Positions 24,495 through 37,000 are shown, counted from the stretch's first letter. The stretch is DNA of 64,000 bases from Vanilla planifolia (GCA_023846275.1 CM043868.1:5599153-5663152); one strand, 5' to 3'. Translations and numbers: made by a program. The notes: generated by a model from the letters alone, not told the origin.

Positions 24495-25577
24495 AATTGT
24501 AGGAGTAGAACCAATATCCATGGTGTCTTATTATGATGACACCCATAGAATTACATAAGATAAAGAGTTAGTTATAAGATCATTTAGACAAGGGTTCGTT
24601 AGACTTAGTGTTTCACCTTGGGGAGTACTAATAAGTTTTGTTAAGAAAAGGATGGAAACCTATTCATGTGTATAGACAACATGGAGTTAAAGGAAATTAT
24701 AGTATAGAATAAGTATCCTTTACCTAGATAAATTATTTGATCAAATTTAAGGAGCAAAGATGTTCTTTAAATTTATTTGAGCTAGGGATACCATCAAGTA
24801 AAGATATGAAAGGAAGATATGCAAAGCCATTCTTCAAGACTAGATATGATTAATGTAAATTTTTTGTACTTTCTTTCATATTAAATAGAACAAAAATTGT
24901 ATTTTTGGACCTAACAAATTTTGTATTTACAAAGTGGATAGATAACCTTGTTATAATATTTATTGATGGCATTCTAATATATTCTCAAAGTGAATATGAG
25001 CGTACAATACATCGAGTATGGTGTTAAAGAAATTGAAGGAGCAATAATTATGTGTTGGAAATTTTTCAAGTGTAGTTTTTAGTTAAAGAATGTTTTATTT
25101 TTGTGACATCATCAATATGGAATCAATATTAATAGACACTTAGAAGGTAGAAGTAGTAACTAATTTTTCAATGCCTACACATGTATAAAAATTTAGAAGT
25201 TTCTTAGGATGAGCTAGTTATTGTAAGAAGTATATTAATAGTTTCTCTCAAGTTATAGTTTCTTTGACAAGACTTACATAGAAGATAAATCCATTTAATT
25301 GAGACAAAAGTGTGAAGAAACTATCCAAATTATTAAGGTGAAATTAACAATAACACCAATATTAGCCTTGTTAATTAATGATGAAGTATTTGATGTATAT
25401 ATTTAGACATCACCATAAGGATTAAGAGTTTTATTAATGAAATATGAAAAGATTATAGCCTATGCTTCCAGACAACTTTAACTATATAAGAAGAATTATC
25501 TTGTACATAATCTAGAATTAATGGTTATCATTATCTTAAATATTTTAAAGCATTACTTATTTTGTATGAAGACTCAT
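24495..25577 (+). pseudogene. Ty3/gypsy reverse transcriptase and RNase H, 5' part (broken)
   Basis: The translated plus strand shows the RT of a plant gypsy element over several frames. 'SPWGVLISFVKK' (about 24.62 kb) and 'LFDQ' (about 24.74 kb) come first. 'FIDGILIYSQSE' (about 24.96 kb) follows; the usual FIDD/YVDD catalytic pair is now ID-G. 'KFRSFLG' (about 25.19 kb) and the RNase H region with 'IIAYASRQL' (about 25.46 kb) and 'HYLF' (about 25.56 kb) complete it. Many stops are present. The upstream gag, protease and 5' LTR are missing, and an unrelated LTR end abuts at 24491. The downstream part resumes at 27643 after a nested insertion. Confidence 0.85.
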
Positions 25578-27637
25578 TGATGTAAATGAAGAGGGAATTC
25601 GATCATTGGATGAAATTAAGTAATTTCTTGGATTAAATAGAGTGGAAAGTATGGAAAAAAGGTGTTAAATAAAGAAAAAAAGAGTTAACGTGGATGATGA
25701 AGAAAGTAAGGGTTCACTCACCAAAGTGAACCCAATAGAAGGCCACCAAGCCAACTCAAGAACTTAAGGAATAATACAATGCACTTTTCTTAGTCACGAC
25801 TAATTCACCATTCATCCATTCATAAGAGATCTTTTAAATGAGTGATTATAAATAATTATTTAATTTTAATTTTTTTTAAACTACTTCTTAAAGTCTTTCA
25901 TATCTATATAATTCTTTAATACAAAAGCATGTTTCATACTTACTTTTTAGAAACTGAATATTTTAGACACTTTCATTAATCGTGGTACCACCTACCATAA
26001 GCCACCTATCATGAGCCATTTATCACCATTTTTTCTTCATATCTCTAATTATCTAACTACTCTAGAAGCTTTAGTTTAGATAAAAATGATTAAGTTATTA
26101 TAAGTCATGATTTCGTAATTTATTCCTTCATGATTAGCTCATAATTAGCCCTATTATATCATTATTAGCTCTCATTATCATGGTTTATGTGATTGGCCTA
26201 TTATAAATATTTTCTCTATGTAATTTATACTTAAATTATACTTGCACTTCATGCAGATCATAATCTTTATACTCATGTTTAATTACTTGTTCTTGTCTTG
26301 TATTATTCTCCCCTTGCCAAAAGAAACTCTACTTTATAGAGTTGAAGCATAGGTAGTCTTTCACAAACTTTGGTGTTGACTTAATATGTTTATGATTTAT
26401 TGGCCATATATCTTTAATGGTTAGTTTATTCAACAATCTTCAAAAGATTTGTATGAATAATTAAAACTTTAAGTCTTATTAGTGAGAATGCTATCTTCAA
26501 ACAATTTTAGCTATATCAATAATGACAATTATTTTCTTGAATCACCTACATATTTGTCATCGAGTTGAACCTTTTTTACTTATTGAATATTTTCAACAAG
26601 AGATAGTAGAGAGCACAACAAGTGAGTTTGTAGGTTATTTCTCTAATTTTGGAATTGATTTTTTACTTCATACTTAGAAGTTTACAATTCTTCATGCATT
26701 TATTCTCGTCATTTATTTGTAACTTAAAAAAGGTTTGTAAATTTGACAAGCTTTCGATTTGTTATTTTCTTGTTACATTAGCTATCATTTTCTCAAGTGG
26801 GACTTAATGAATAATAAAGTACCAACAATTAATTCTTGATTTGATGAAGCTATAGGGATCTGCTCCTTTTCTTCAAGGTGCTTTATTCTTTGAATAAAAT
26901 GGTGAAGATCTTTGCTCCAATACCAAATTGATGTAAACAAAAAGAGGATTGAGTTGTGCATTGGAATGAAGTAATTTTTTGGATTAAATGGAGTAAAATG
27001 GCTTAAATGAAACGAAATAAAGTTAAAGAAGATGAAGAAGATAACAAGGATTTGTTCACCAAAGTGTAACCAATAGAAAGCCACTAAGTCAAAAAATGAT
27101 GCTCTTATCTTTAGTATTAATTAATTTTTATTTATTCATTCATGAGAGTTCCTTTAAATAGGAGATTAGAAATAATTATTTACTATAAAAAAGTTTTCTA
27201 CTTACTTCTTAAAGACTTTCAAGCCTACATAATTCTTTAATAAAAAAGAATATTTCATATTTACCTTTTGATAACTTTAAGTATTTTAAATGTTTTTATT
27301 TATGTACTACCTAACATATGTCACTTACTATGAATCACTTATCATGAGTCACTTACAATTATTTGACTTCATAATTCTAATTATTTAACTACTTTAGAAA
27401 TATTATTTTAGACTAAAAAAGATTAATGTAATATATTTCATGATTTTTTAACTTATTTCTGCTATATTAACTCATAATTAGTTCTATTAGGTTATGACTA
27501 GCTCTCCTTTCATGGTTTATGTGATTGTTCTATGATAAATACTTTTTTTATTTAATTTAATCCAAAATTATACTTACTCTTCATGTACTTCATTATCTTT
27601 ATATCCATGTTTAATTACATATTCTTATCCTGTATGT
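25578..27637 (-). mobile_element. Complete family A element, nested in gypsy RNase H
   Basis: This minus-strand LTR element is 2060 bp. The 5' LTR is 26929-27637 (709 bp). The PBS complement 'gctccaataccaaat' is at 26914-26928. The internal region is 26306-26928 (623 bp, no coding frame), with its polypurine tract at 26306-26320 (complement). The 3' LTR is 25578-26305 (728 bp). It starts exactly where the gypsy RNase H frame stops, and the frame resumes at its other side. The flanks are 'ctcat' (25573-25577) and 'cccat' (27638-27642), a 4-of-5 match to a target-site duplication. The LTRs have clearly diverged, so the insertion is old. It is non-autonomous by content: no gag or pol is visible. 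Confidence 0.85.
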
Positions 27638-27642
27638 CCCAT

Positions 27643-29338
27643 ATATACTCAAATCATTAGAGTCATAAATGCATATTCACTCAAAAGAAAGTTAATTTGA
27701 TAAAGTGACATTACTTAAAATCAACAATGGATTATGATATAGATATCATGTATAACCCAAGAAAAGCCAATGTTATAATGGATGCATTAAGTTAAAAAGT
27801 GAGCTTAAGAAAATTAAATCCCAAATTAAAATAAGTGTAATTATGTATTAAGATGAATAGACTACAACCAAATGCTATGATTACTGCTAGCAAGAGAAAA
27901 TTTAATCAACTTTCAATTTTAGTGAAGTAGCTACAAAATCATAAGGATTTCCAAAATAATGATAAAAAAGAATAAAAAGGCAAAGCCAAATTCTCATATG
28001 GCTAAGAGTTTATTTTTTTATCTAAGCTAGGAGAATGGTCTTGTGAATTACAAACACATATTGCGTATACCAAACTACAATGAAATATGATAGATATTGT
28101 TATAAGAAGCTATGGTACTAAATACTTGGTATATCCTTAAATGACAAAGATGTATTAGTACATGAAGGAAAGGATTTGGTAACCAAGAATGAAAAAGGAT
28201 ACTCAAGGTAATATGAGTTAATGCTTAATCTTTGAAAAAATTGAGGGCATAAAAAATATAATGGAATATTTCATTGGCTTCTTATACCAAGGTGAAAGAT
28301 GAATGAAATTTTTATAGATTGTTTTGTTAGTACTACAAAGGAACACCAAGAAAAATATAATATATGGGTAATTGTAGATAATTTAATAAAGATGACACAT
28401 TTTCTATCTATTAAGATAAGCCATGCAATAAAAAACATGATAAATCTTTATATTGATCAAACAATGAAATTGTAAGATGTGACCAAGTTAATAATGTCAA
28501 ATTAAGATTAAAAAGTTACCTCATAATTCTGAAGAAAAGCTCAAGAGGCATTTGGAACTTGATTAAATTTTAATATGACATTCTATCATTAAACAGATTG
28601 CTAAACAAAAAGAATAATGCAGACCTTATAAGACATGCTAAGTCAATATGTATTTGAAGGTGGAAGTTGGAATGTACATCTACCACTAATCAAGTTCACC
28701 TACAATAGTGGTTATCAATCAAACATTAAAATGACCACATTTGAGGCATTATATGGATCAAAGTGCTCAACACTAATATTTCAGTATCAAGGAAATGAGA
28801 TTGCAATTGGATCATAAATCATATTAGAAACTATAAAAAAAATAAAACTAATTAAGGAGAATTACATTAGGCATAACATCACCAAAATAACTACTATAAT
28901 CTAAGACCACAAAATGAAATTTCAAGAAAGAGATGAAGTCTTTAGTACGCCTTATTAAATAAGTAAAAAAATTTGGCCAAGGAGGAAACTGAAATATAGA
29001 TACATTAGTCATTTCCAAATCATTGAAATGATTGGTGAAATGGTATATAAAGTAGTGTTACCAATAAATGTTTTGGTATCCACGATATCTTTTATATTTC
29101 TTTAATAAAAAAAATATGTTGTAGATCCATCACATGTACTTAACTTTGATTCATATATATCAGAGATCTAACCAAATTTGGCATGTGACAAAAACTAGTG
29201 AAGAGGTTAGGGAAAGAAATTAAAAGGCTATGGTCAAATCAAGTATAATAGATGCTGCTTAGTAATAAGAATTCAAAATACATAAACAATATCTTTATAA
29301 AATGTAAATTTTTGGGACAATTCTTAGGAGGGAAGATT
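27643..29338 (+). pseudogene. Ty3/gypsy RNase H end and integrase (broken)
   Basis: This is the continuation of the element split at 25577. The end of RNase H is seen as 'CIFTQKK' (about 27.68 kb) and 'NPRKANVIMDALS' (about 27.76 kb). The integrase follows with 'IWVIVDNLIKMTHFL' (about 28.36-28.41 kb), which contains the first catalytic Asp. The open piece 28635-28817 has 'GGSWNVHLPLIKFTYNS' and 'TFEALYGSKC', typical of the core's C-terminal half. A C-terminal 'DPSHVL' block is near 29.13 kb. No chromodomain could be made out. Frameshifts and stops are frequent. A polypurine tract 'ttaggagggaaga' (29324-29336) leads into the 3' LTR. Confidence 0.85.
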
Positions 29339-30863
29339 TGTGGTATCCAAAATATAATAAAAATTAATTTTTATAATTATTTTATATTATTTAAAACTTT
29401 TTAAAGAATTTTACATTTTATTTAAATTTCTTTCACAATGATTCATAAAATACTAACAAAAAGAAGTCAACATTTCAAAGGAGAGATGTGAACTATAAAA
29501 GTAAATGTACAAATAATTATAAGCTCAATAATATCAAATTAGTTAGACTTAGAATTTAATAAATGAAAAATGGAAGAATAGAGACTTAAACTTAAATAAT
29601 CAATTAATTTATAAGTTTATTGATGTCTCAAAAGTTATTAAAAATATTAAATGAACTCATTAAATTATAGAATTAAACTGAGATATAAAGTTAATAAAAA
29701 ATTTAACAAACGTTTCTTAACACCAAAAAAGGAGGTGCCACTGTGGCAAAATTAAAGGCCAAATAATTTCTAAAGGAAATAATAAATTAATCATTATAGG
29801 GATTTTTAGACTTAAAAAATCTATTTAAAATACTAAACTTTGCTAAAAGTTACAATAATTGGCTGATGGATAAAACTTATCAAGGAAAAACTTATGGAAT
29901 TGGTTGATGAATTTTTTAGAGTATTATTTTATTAAAAAATAGAAAATATTAATTCTTCTAAAGTTTAATTAAATAAAAATTAATTTTTCAAAATTCCTTA
30001 ATTTAATTTAACTTGTAATTAATGGATCCATCTCTTAAGGGCCCCCAAGACCTACAAATAGGCAAACCATCATTGAAACATTATGGAAAGACAATGAATA
30101 CATTCAATGAGCATTTGTGAAAAGGCACAATCGATTATGAAAAAAGAATCTCCATGGAAGTGGAAAAGGTGCAAAGGAAATATAAAAGGAGCATTGATCA
30201 TTGTTGTGAGAGTTTTGGAGAACTGATTAAAATTCCTAACTAAAATTGTAGAGCAAGTTAAAGGATAGAAAAGAGAGAGAAAGAGAGAAAGGACAAGAGA
30301 TTAGTTAAGGACTTGGGAGAATTCCTTAAATTCTCAAAGGAAGAAAATAATTCGATCCTAATAAAAGGACAATTTCTTAAATGATGAAAATATTAAGGCA
30401 GGACCACTATGAAATGAAGATTGAGGCATGTTGGCTTTCCAGCATGTATGTATATGATTCATATAAAGATTTTAGGAGGTTAGTGAAGTCAATAAGAATT
30501 GACATTTTAAAAAGAATACTTTGAAAAATGATTGTTTGCTTTTTTGTGCAATTGGATGCTTATTCTTATGTGAGCGTGATCATGTATTGTAAATTGATAC
30601 TAATTCTTACTTTATATTAGCCTGATACAAGAATATGTTAAAGGTTTTGAATGTTAATTATATTTATCATGTAATATGAGATTAAAGCATCTTGTAAGGA
30701 AATAAGAATAAAAAAATATACTATTTAAAATTTATTAGTTCATTTCAATGAAATTGAAAGAGAAAGTTAATTAAAAAGGACTTAAGATAGGAGTTTGGGT
30801 GTAAAGAATAAGATATGATTTCAAAATGTATAAAAGGATGGTGGCACAATTTAGGGTGTCGCA
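29339..30863 (+). mobile_element. 3' LTR of the Ty3/gypsy element
   Basis: The LTR begins TGTGGTATCC right after the polypurine tract and is proposed to end in 'ggtgtcgca' at 30863, about 1.5 kb. A TATA box 'tataaaagg' lies at 30181-30189 and is followed by a GA-rich leader, as expected for U3/R. The end coordinate is less certain than the start, since the 5' LTR is not in the window for comparison. Confidence 0.65.
30181..30189 (+). promoter_or_regulatory. TATA box of gypsy LTR
   Basis: 'tataaaagg', about 840 bp into the LTR, is followed by about 100 bp of leader-like purine-rich sequence. Confidence 0.5.
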
Positions 30864-31880
30864 TTTTGATGCTTGGTCCAATGGTGGAGACTAAGGCATT
30901 ATCACTAAGTTGTATCTCATTTTAACATAGGCCAAAGGTGGAACCTAAAATATTTTAAATGTTTCATGCCCTCATCTAAAACAAATTAAAGGAGAAAACT
31001 AAATTAAAGGAGAAAACTAATTTGTAAAAATTACAAAAAATATATATATTTTAAAGAAATATTTTTTTTATTTTATTTAAAAAGAAAATTATGTTTAATT
31101 TTAAATAAATTATGGATTTTATTCACATACTTTCTATATGTCACTACATATGTTTTTTTTTAAGTGAACTTGACATAGCATGTGGTATAACTCGAGTTGA
31201 TTATTTTGCATTTACTTTATATAGTTTTGGTATTCAATTAGTGACTATTGACTTGGCCCATTTTATGACTTAATGCTTTCAAGAAATGAGGAGACTTAAC
31301 ATAGGATTTTAGGTTAGTAATGAAGGAGATAGCGCTTTAACTACTTTGGTTATCGATGCTCTAAATTTTTTTATATGATATTATATAAGTTATTTTGATA
31401 GCTATTTCTTGTATTTTATATTTGTTGTGATAGTGTTGTATGAAATTGGCTTTCAAATGAATTGATATAGTTTTATAAAGTCTATTAGGACTTTAAATTG
31501 TGACAACATGATATGCTTTTAATATAAAAAATGTTTTTAAAAAGAAGTAAAAGCAATAGAAAGAAGATGTCAATGACATTACTTGGAAAGATGAGAGGTT
31601 GCTACAAGATTAACATCAAAGAAGTTGAAGTTCTAGGGAAAAGACAAAATGTGATATGAAATTTTACAAGAAATAATCCTAGGATGCAAAGCTAGTTTGG
31701 AAAGATGAGGGGTGACAACTACTATTTGTCCTAAGGCTTATAAGATTCCATAAGCCTAAAGTTACAACCATTATTTATCTTTTGTTCCAATGCATTATGG
31801 CTATTTCTTTCTTAAATCTTCTCTCTACATTAATCTTATCCCACATCAACCAACACTTTCAACCCCAAACAAAAGAATAT
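30864..31880. other. Unassigned; includes a short tandem duplication
   Basis: No domain is recognised. 'ttaaaggagaaaactaa' occurs twice in tandem near 30985-31021. The right part may be the start of the gag region of the fragment that follows. Confidence 0.35.
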
Positions 31881-31889
31881 AATGTTTTA

Positions 31890-32490
31890 TAATATAAGAA
31901 TTGTAAGAGGCTTATTCAATGTTTGAAGTATAAAGGACATAGTCGTGTCACAATAGTTTACTAAATTAAACAAATGTATATTAAGGACAATGAAGTTGAT
32001 CATGGCTTTATTGATGGAGCTTAACCTTAGAGTGTTAATTACAAGGAAGAATTAGAAACTTAATATTATGATAGTGAATTCTTATATGACTCATAACATC
32101 ACGAGTCTCTAATTATTATCAAACACATCTTTTCTCAACTTAGGAGAAGTAAAGATTTGAGATCTATTATAATTTTTCAAGATGTTATTCAGATATAAGA
32201 AAAAATTTGTGAAATTATGACAATAGTGATAATTATATAAACTCAATGTTCATAAACATTATGACTTGCTTTAAGCTTGTCCCAATGGACCACAATATCC
32301 TTTATATCATGTCTTGACTCAATGACACTATCATCCATATTAAAATTTAGTATGCTCAATTTTTATATTGAAGTGGGTCTATGAAATGCTATATTTTAAA
32401 TAGGAAATGTGATTGTAAGAAGATCTTGGCTATTTAATAAGAATACCTTTTTAATTGTAATGACAAGTGTTAACTTTTAATTGATTTTGA
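31890..32490 (+). pseudogene. Ty3/gypsy gag zinc knuckle and protease fragment (broken)
   Basis: 'IQCLKYKGHS' at 31914-31943 resembles the C-terminal gag zinc knuckle of plant gypsy elements, in which C-x2-C-x4-H is usual; the second Cys is Tyr here. About 500 bp further, 'RRSWLFNKN' at 32418-32444 resembles the 'GRPWLFD' box that closes the protease domain. The order and spacing fit one gag-protease region. It lies after the 3' LTR of the gypsy element and lacks RT, so it is probably a separate fragment. The match ends sharply near 32.49 kb. Confidence 0.5.
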
Positions 32491-33310
32491 CGCATCCAAA
32501 ACGTTGGAATATGCTCTAATCCAATTTTTGTTGCACAATCATGTGCCTTTGTACAACCACATGAATGTGATCCTGGTGGAATTGGATTTGATTTGGGTCT
32601 AATTTGGCTCATTTGATTCCAATTAGATTCAAATTGGGGCTGATTTGGCTTGATTGGGTAGCATTGTCTGCATTTGAATGTTGCTCGAATTAAATGATGC
32701 TTATTGCAAATGGTTGGGGCATGGGCTCAAATTGAATCGAATCCAAGCTCAATCTGAGATATTGAATCAATTTACCTTGATTTAAATCGTTTGTGGTTCG
32801 ACCAGAAAGAGCCACTGAGCGATTGGGCTCAGATAGGCTTGAATTGGTGCTCTGGGTTTGATCTGCTTGGGCGCCTGGTCTAGTAGAGTATGGGTGTAGG
32901 ACCGGTTAGGTTCAAGCATCTGTTGGAGACGTTGCACGGCGCCGCGGGAGACGACAGCTGGGCCAGGGGCGAAAGAGGAAGAAAGTGAAGGCAGGTAGGT
33001 TCAGTCTGATCGAATGCGATGGACAAAGGGGAGGTGAGCCTAAGAGAAATGTACGGGCCGTGAAAGGTTGGCCGACGATGGGTGATCTGAGGGAGAGATC
33101 CAAGTTATACGGTGATGGGAGGGGAGAACTAGAAGGACAGGAAAAGCCAAAGGAAGTACGGGGGGAGAGTGGGGTTCTTAAACAGATGCTTGGCTAATGT
33201 GCAATACTAGCGGGTTGTGGAGAACGAGGTGCTAACAGGACGATGCAGTAGAATGTGGGTTGTTACGTGGATAGCGGCGGAAATGATGTGCAAAGTGAAA
33301 AACGGATGTG
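32490..33310. other. GC-richer island of unknown origin
   Basis: About 0.8 kb is visibly richer in G and C than its surroundings, most so at 32.86-33.25 kb ('acggcgccgcggg', 'cgaccagaaagagcc'). Its left part has a repetitive 'gattt.gg.t' and 'caaattg' texture, as in some plant LTRs. Two frames (32985-33197 plus, 32912-33103 minus) overlap and match nothing I know. It could be a younger LTR, a foreign insertion or a relic of genic sequence. Confidence 0.5.
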
Positions 33311-33450
33311 TTGGACGACAAAAGATATATAATTTCTTTTTAGAAGATAGTATACATAGGTATTATATTAATATTTGTTTAATATAAAATAAAGTATTTA
33401 TTATTGAATAATTATTTAAAAACATATATAATTTAGAAATACTCATACAT

Positions 33451-33704
33451 GTATTATTCATGCATATATATAGTTGTATATGCCTATGTATATATAGACA
33501 TATGTATATGTATTATATATATACATATATATATATGTATATGTATATATATATATGTATATATATGTATATATGTATATACATGTATATATATGTATAT
33601 ATGTATATACATGTATATATATGTATATATGTATATACATGTATATATATATATATATATATATGAGCCTAAGAGAAATGCACATATGTATACATATACA
33701 TATA

Positions 33705-33770
<66 letters not shown>

Positions 33771-33790
33771 CATATATATATATATATATG

Positions 33791-33854
<64 letters not shown>

Positions 33855-33873
33855 ATACATGTATATATGTATA

Positions 33874-33966
<93 letters not shown>

Positions 33967-33986
33967 CATGTATATATGTATATATT

Positions 33987-34021
<35 letters not shown>
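33451..34021. repeat. Long AT/GTAT microsatellite with higher-order structure
   Basis: About 570 bp of TA-based repeat. A 28-bp unit holding 'gtatatacatg' is repeated at 33575, 33603 and 33631. A ~30-bp interruption beginning 'ttatacatgtatata' occurs at 33853 and 33962, 109 bp apart. A non-repeat insert sits at 33664-33683. All Tyr/Ile-rich frames over this region are artefacts. Confidence 0.95.
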
Positions 34022-34024
<3 letters not shown>

Positions 34025-34059
34025 AAGTATATTTTAATATTAATATATGTTATTTTATA

Positions 34060-37000
34060 ATAAATTATTTTTATGTATTTTTTATTTTTATTTTTTTTAT
34101 TGTTTTGCATCATAATGTATATAATGAAATGTGAAACAACTATTACAAATATATTTTAAGCTATATAAAGTTTTTTAAATTAAAAAAATATATATTTAGA
34201 GATTCTTTAAATATCTTTTGGCTATAAATGCAATTTTGAATTTTGAAATTTTAATGAATGAGAAATTGTCATTAAAAAAAACTCAAATAATTGAAATTCC
34301 TAATTGATTGCAAAAACATGTTTTTTTGTATTTCCCATCTTTTGAAACCAAATTTCATACAATTATAAGGGTGTAGTTATTAATTGTTTTTAAAGAATGG
34401 GTGAAAGAACTTAAACAAATAAGAAGCGACTAGATTAATTAACTATGAAGAAGATTTTGTTTTATCTTCAAAGCACCTAGCATCTGAGCTTTCCAAATCT
34501 CCCAACAAATTATGCTAGGAAGTACTAATGAAATTATGCCAAGTTGGGAAAGGCTTTTCGTACTCCATCACACTTGAATTCTATTGAATTGCCCATTATC
34601 GTTGTTTGAAATCACCCACATATTTTTCTAAATATAGTTTCAAATATTGTTGGCAACTAAGCAATCCAACAAGAAATTGATTGGTTCATCTTCATGGGCA
34701 GAGTATTGGCATTTAGAGGGCAGTTGGAATCTGTGCTTCTTTAATACAAAAAAAAAGGTAAGGTATGGTTAAGTAATTGTCAAAAAAGAATTAATATTTT
34801 GATCAAAATTCTCTTATTCTATAACTTGTTGATTTAGATCCGAAGGTTTTACTTCATGAAGTCTCTCATATTCTTTGATAGCATTAACTTTTCTAATAAC
34901 CTGAAGGAAGCAAGGAAATTTCCTCATCAAAATCTAACAACTCTACTTCATGAAGAAAGTTAAATAGCTTTAACAATCTATACCATGCTAATGTTTTTCC
35001 TATCCTCATTTTGACAAGTAGATTTTTTGAGCAATTGTCATACTAATCTTGCATAAATCTTGCTCACAAAGAGTTGGAGAAGTAATATAAGCACCATAGT
35101 TTGCATGTAAATACTTTGATTCTTTTTGTTAGTTTCTTCAACCCCTAGTTAATTCTCTTCAATTAGAAGATTATTTTCTTCCAAGAGGTTCAATACTGTT
35201 AATTAGTATTGCTAAGACTTCTTCAAAAGAAGTTAGCCATTGCCATTTCATATTTCACCACACACTTAGGTAAGTCTTGAACCATCAATAGACTTTTTTG
35301 AATGGAGTTCAAAACACTCTTTATAAGCATCAATTTATCACTTTTTACAACCACTTGCAATTTTAGACATCTACCTTTTTAATTGTTTTTGTCTACAAGA
35401 GGCTAGTATATAGATGTATTGTTCCTTCCCTTGAAGATCATAATTTAGAATACTTGAAAGGCTGTGTTCCTTTGATAAAACGTGTTTGAATTCTTATTGA
35501 TTTTTACTTTGTAGTGCTATGAGAAGTAATAAATATATTTTTTTATAGCTTATGCTTTGACCTAAACACTATTGATATGTCTATAAAATTTCTTGAAAGT
35601 TACATATAAAGGACTTCCTTCTTAAAGTAAATATAACTATGTTGTTAGCAAATGATAGATGAGTAACTATTGTCAAGTGAGTGTTGCATCTTGATTCATG
35701 GCTTAAAGTGTCTATAGCCATGATAAATAAAATAGGGGAAAGGGAGGTCAACTTGCTTTGCACTAAACTGGCTTTTAAGATGCATTAGATTGTTATTTAT
35801 CAAAAAAAAGTTGACTAAATCAATGGTAATTTTTAACCAAAAGTATGAATTTCGTATGAAAATTTAATGCTTTTAGTGACCTAAAAAGGAAGCCCTAATT
35901 GAGCTTATTAAACATTTCTTGTATATCTAGATTCATAATGAGATTGTAGCCTCCATTTTTGAGGTTGATATGGTTGACAATTTCTTGCACCATGAGGATG
36001 TTATCTACTATGTTTCAACTCTTAACAAATGCAAGCTATTTAGGAGAAATAATTTCTTGCAAATATTGGCGAGTCTATTGGCCAAACTTTATGTAAAGAC
36101 CTTACTTACAAAGTTACATAAGTTGATGAGCCTAAAATTCTTAAAAGTATATGTTGAGTATGATTTAAAAATTGGGATTATCTAGCTACTTGTGATATAC
36201 TAAGGAATTGGTTGAGCTACCTCTAGCAAATCCTGAGCATTGATGTCTTTATAGTGTCTATAGAATAGTCCTCTTAAATCTATCTAGACCCACTAAACTA
36301 TTGCAATTCAATCCTTCCACAACTCTATTGACTTCCTTTATGGCAATCTCTTATATGATAAAATCATTTTGATCCTTATTATAAGACAAGGATATTTTTG
36401 TGATAGAGTTTGAAAGGCCTCCTTATTGCTAAACTCATTTGGGTCAGATAAAAGACATTAATAATATTAGACAACCTCTAAACTTATCTGATCTTCAACT
36501 TTAATCTTGTATCCATACCTATTTTGAATCATATTATTTAATAGCTTAACTCTTTTAGCCATAACCAAGAAGTGAAAGAATTCAATATTTTAGTCACTTT
36601 CCCCTAACCACTTAACACATTTTTATTTATAGTATTATTCCTCCTGATCCTAACATCTAATAAGGACTGCTTATGCCTTAGACCACTTCATCCTATTGTC
36701 CTCAGTTGGGAATTTATCATATTGCTATTGTAACAACCTACCTACTTCCTTTATTGCTTTATGATTGTTAAAAACATTATCAAATGCTTTCTTGTTCCAT
36801 TATTTCAAATACATTTTTATCCTTCTTAATTTACCTCCAAATTTATGCACATACCTATTTTTGCTATAGTAAGATCCCAATCTTCTTTGATAGTGTGCTG
36901 GAACCACATGTGCATGGAACTAAATTGGAATGACTTTCTTTGTTTAGGGTTATGCACTTGAAACAGAACTTGGTGCATTATCTAACATCAACTTATTTTG

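Noticed and set aside
32912-33197. Two opposing frames in the GC-richer island, 63 and 70 codons
   Set aside because: GC-rich DNA has few stops; both strands are open at once and neither protein resembles a known family.
33449-34060. Longest open frame of the window, 203 codons of Tyr/Ile repeats
   Set aside because: It is a translation of the TA/GTAT microsatellite; similar frames exist on both strands over the same bases.
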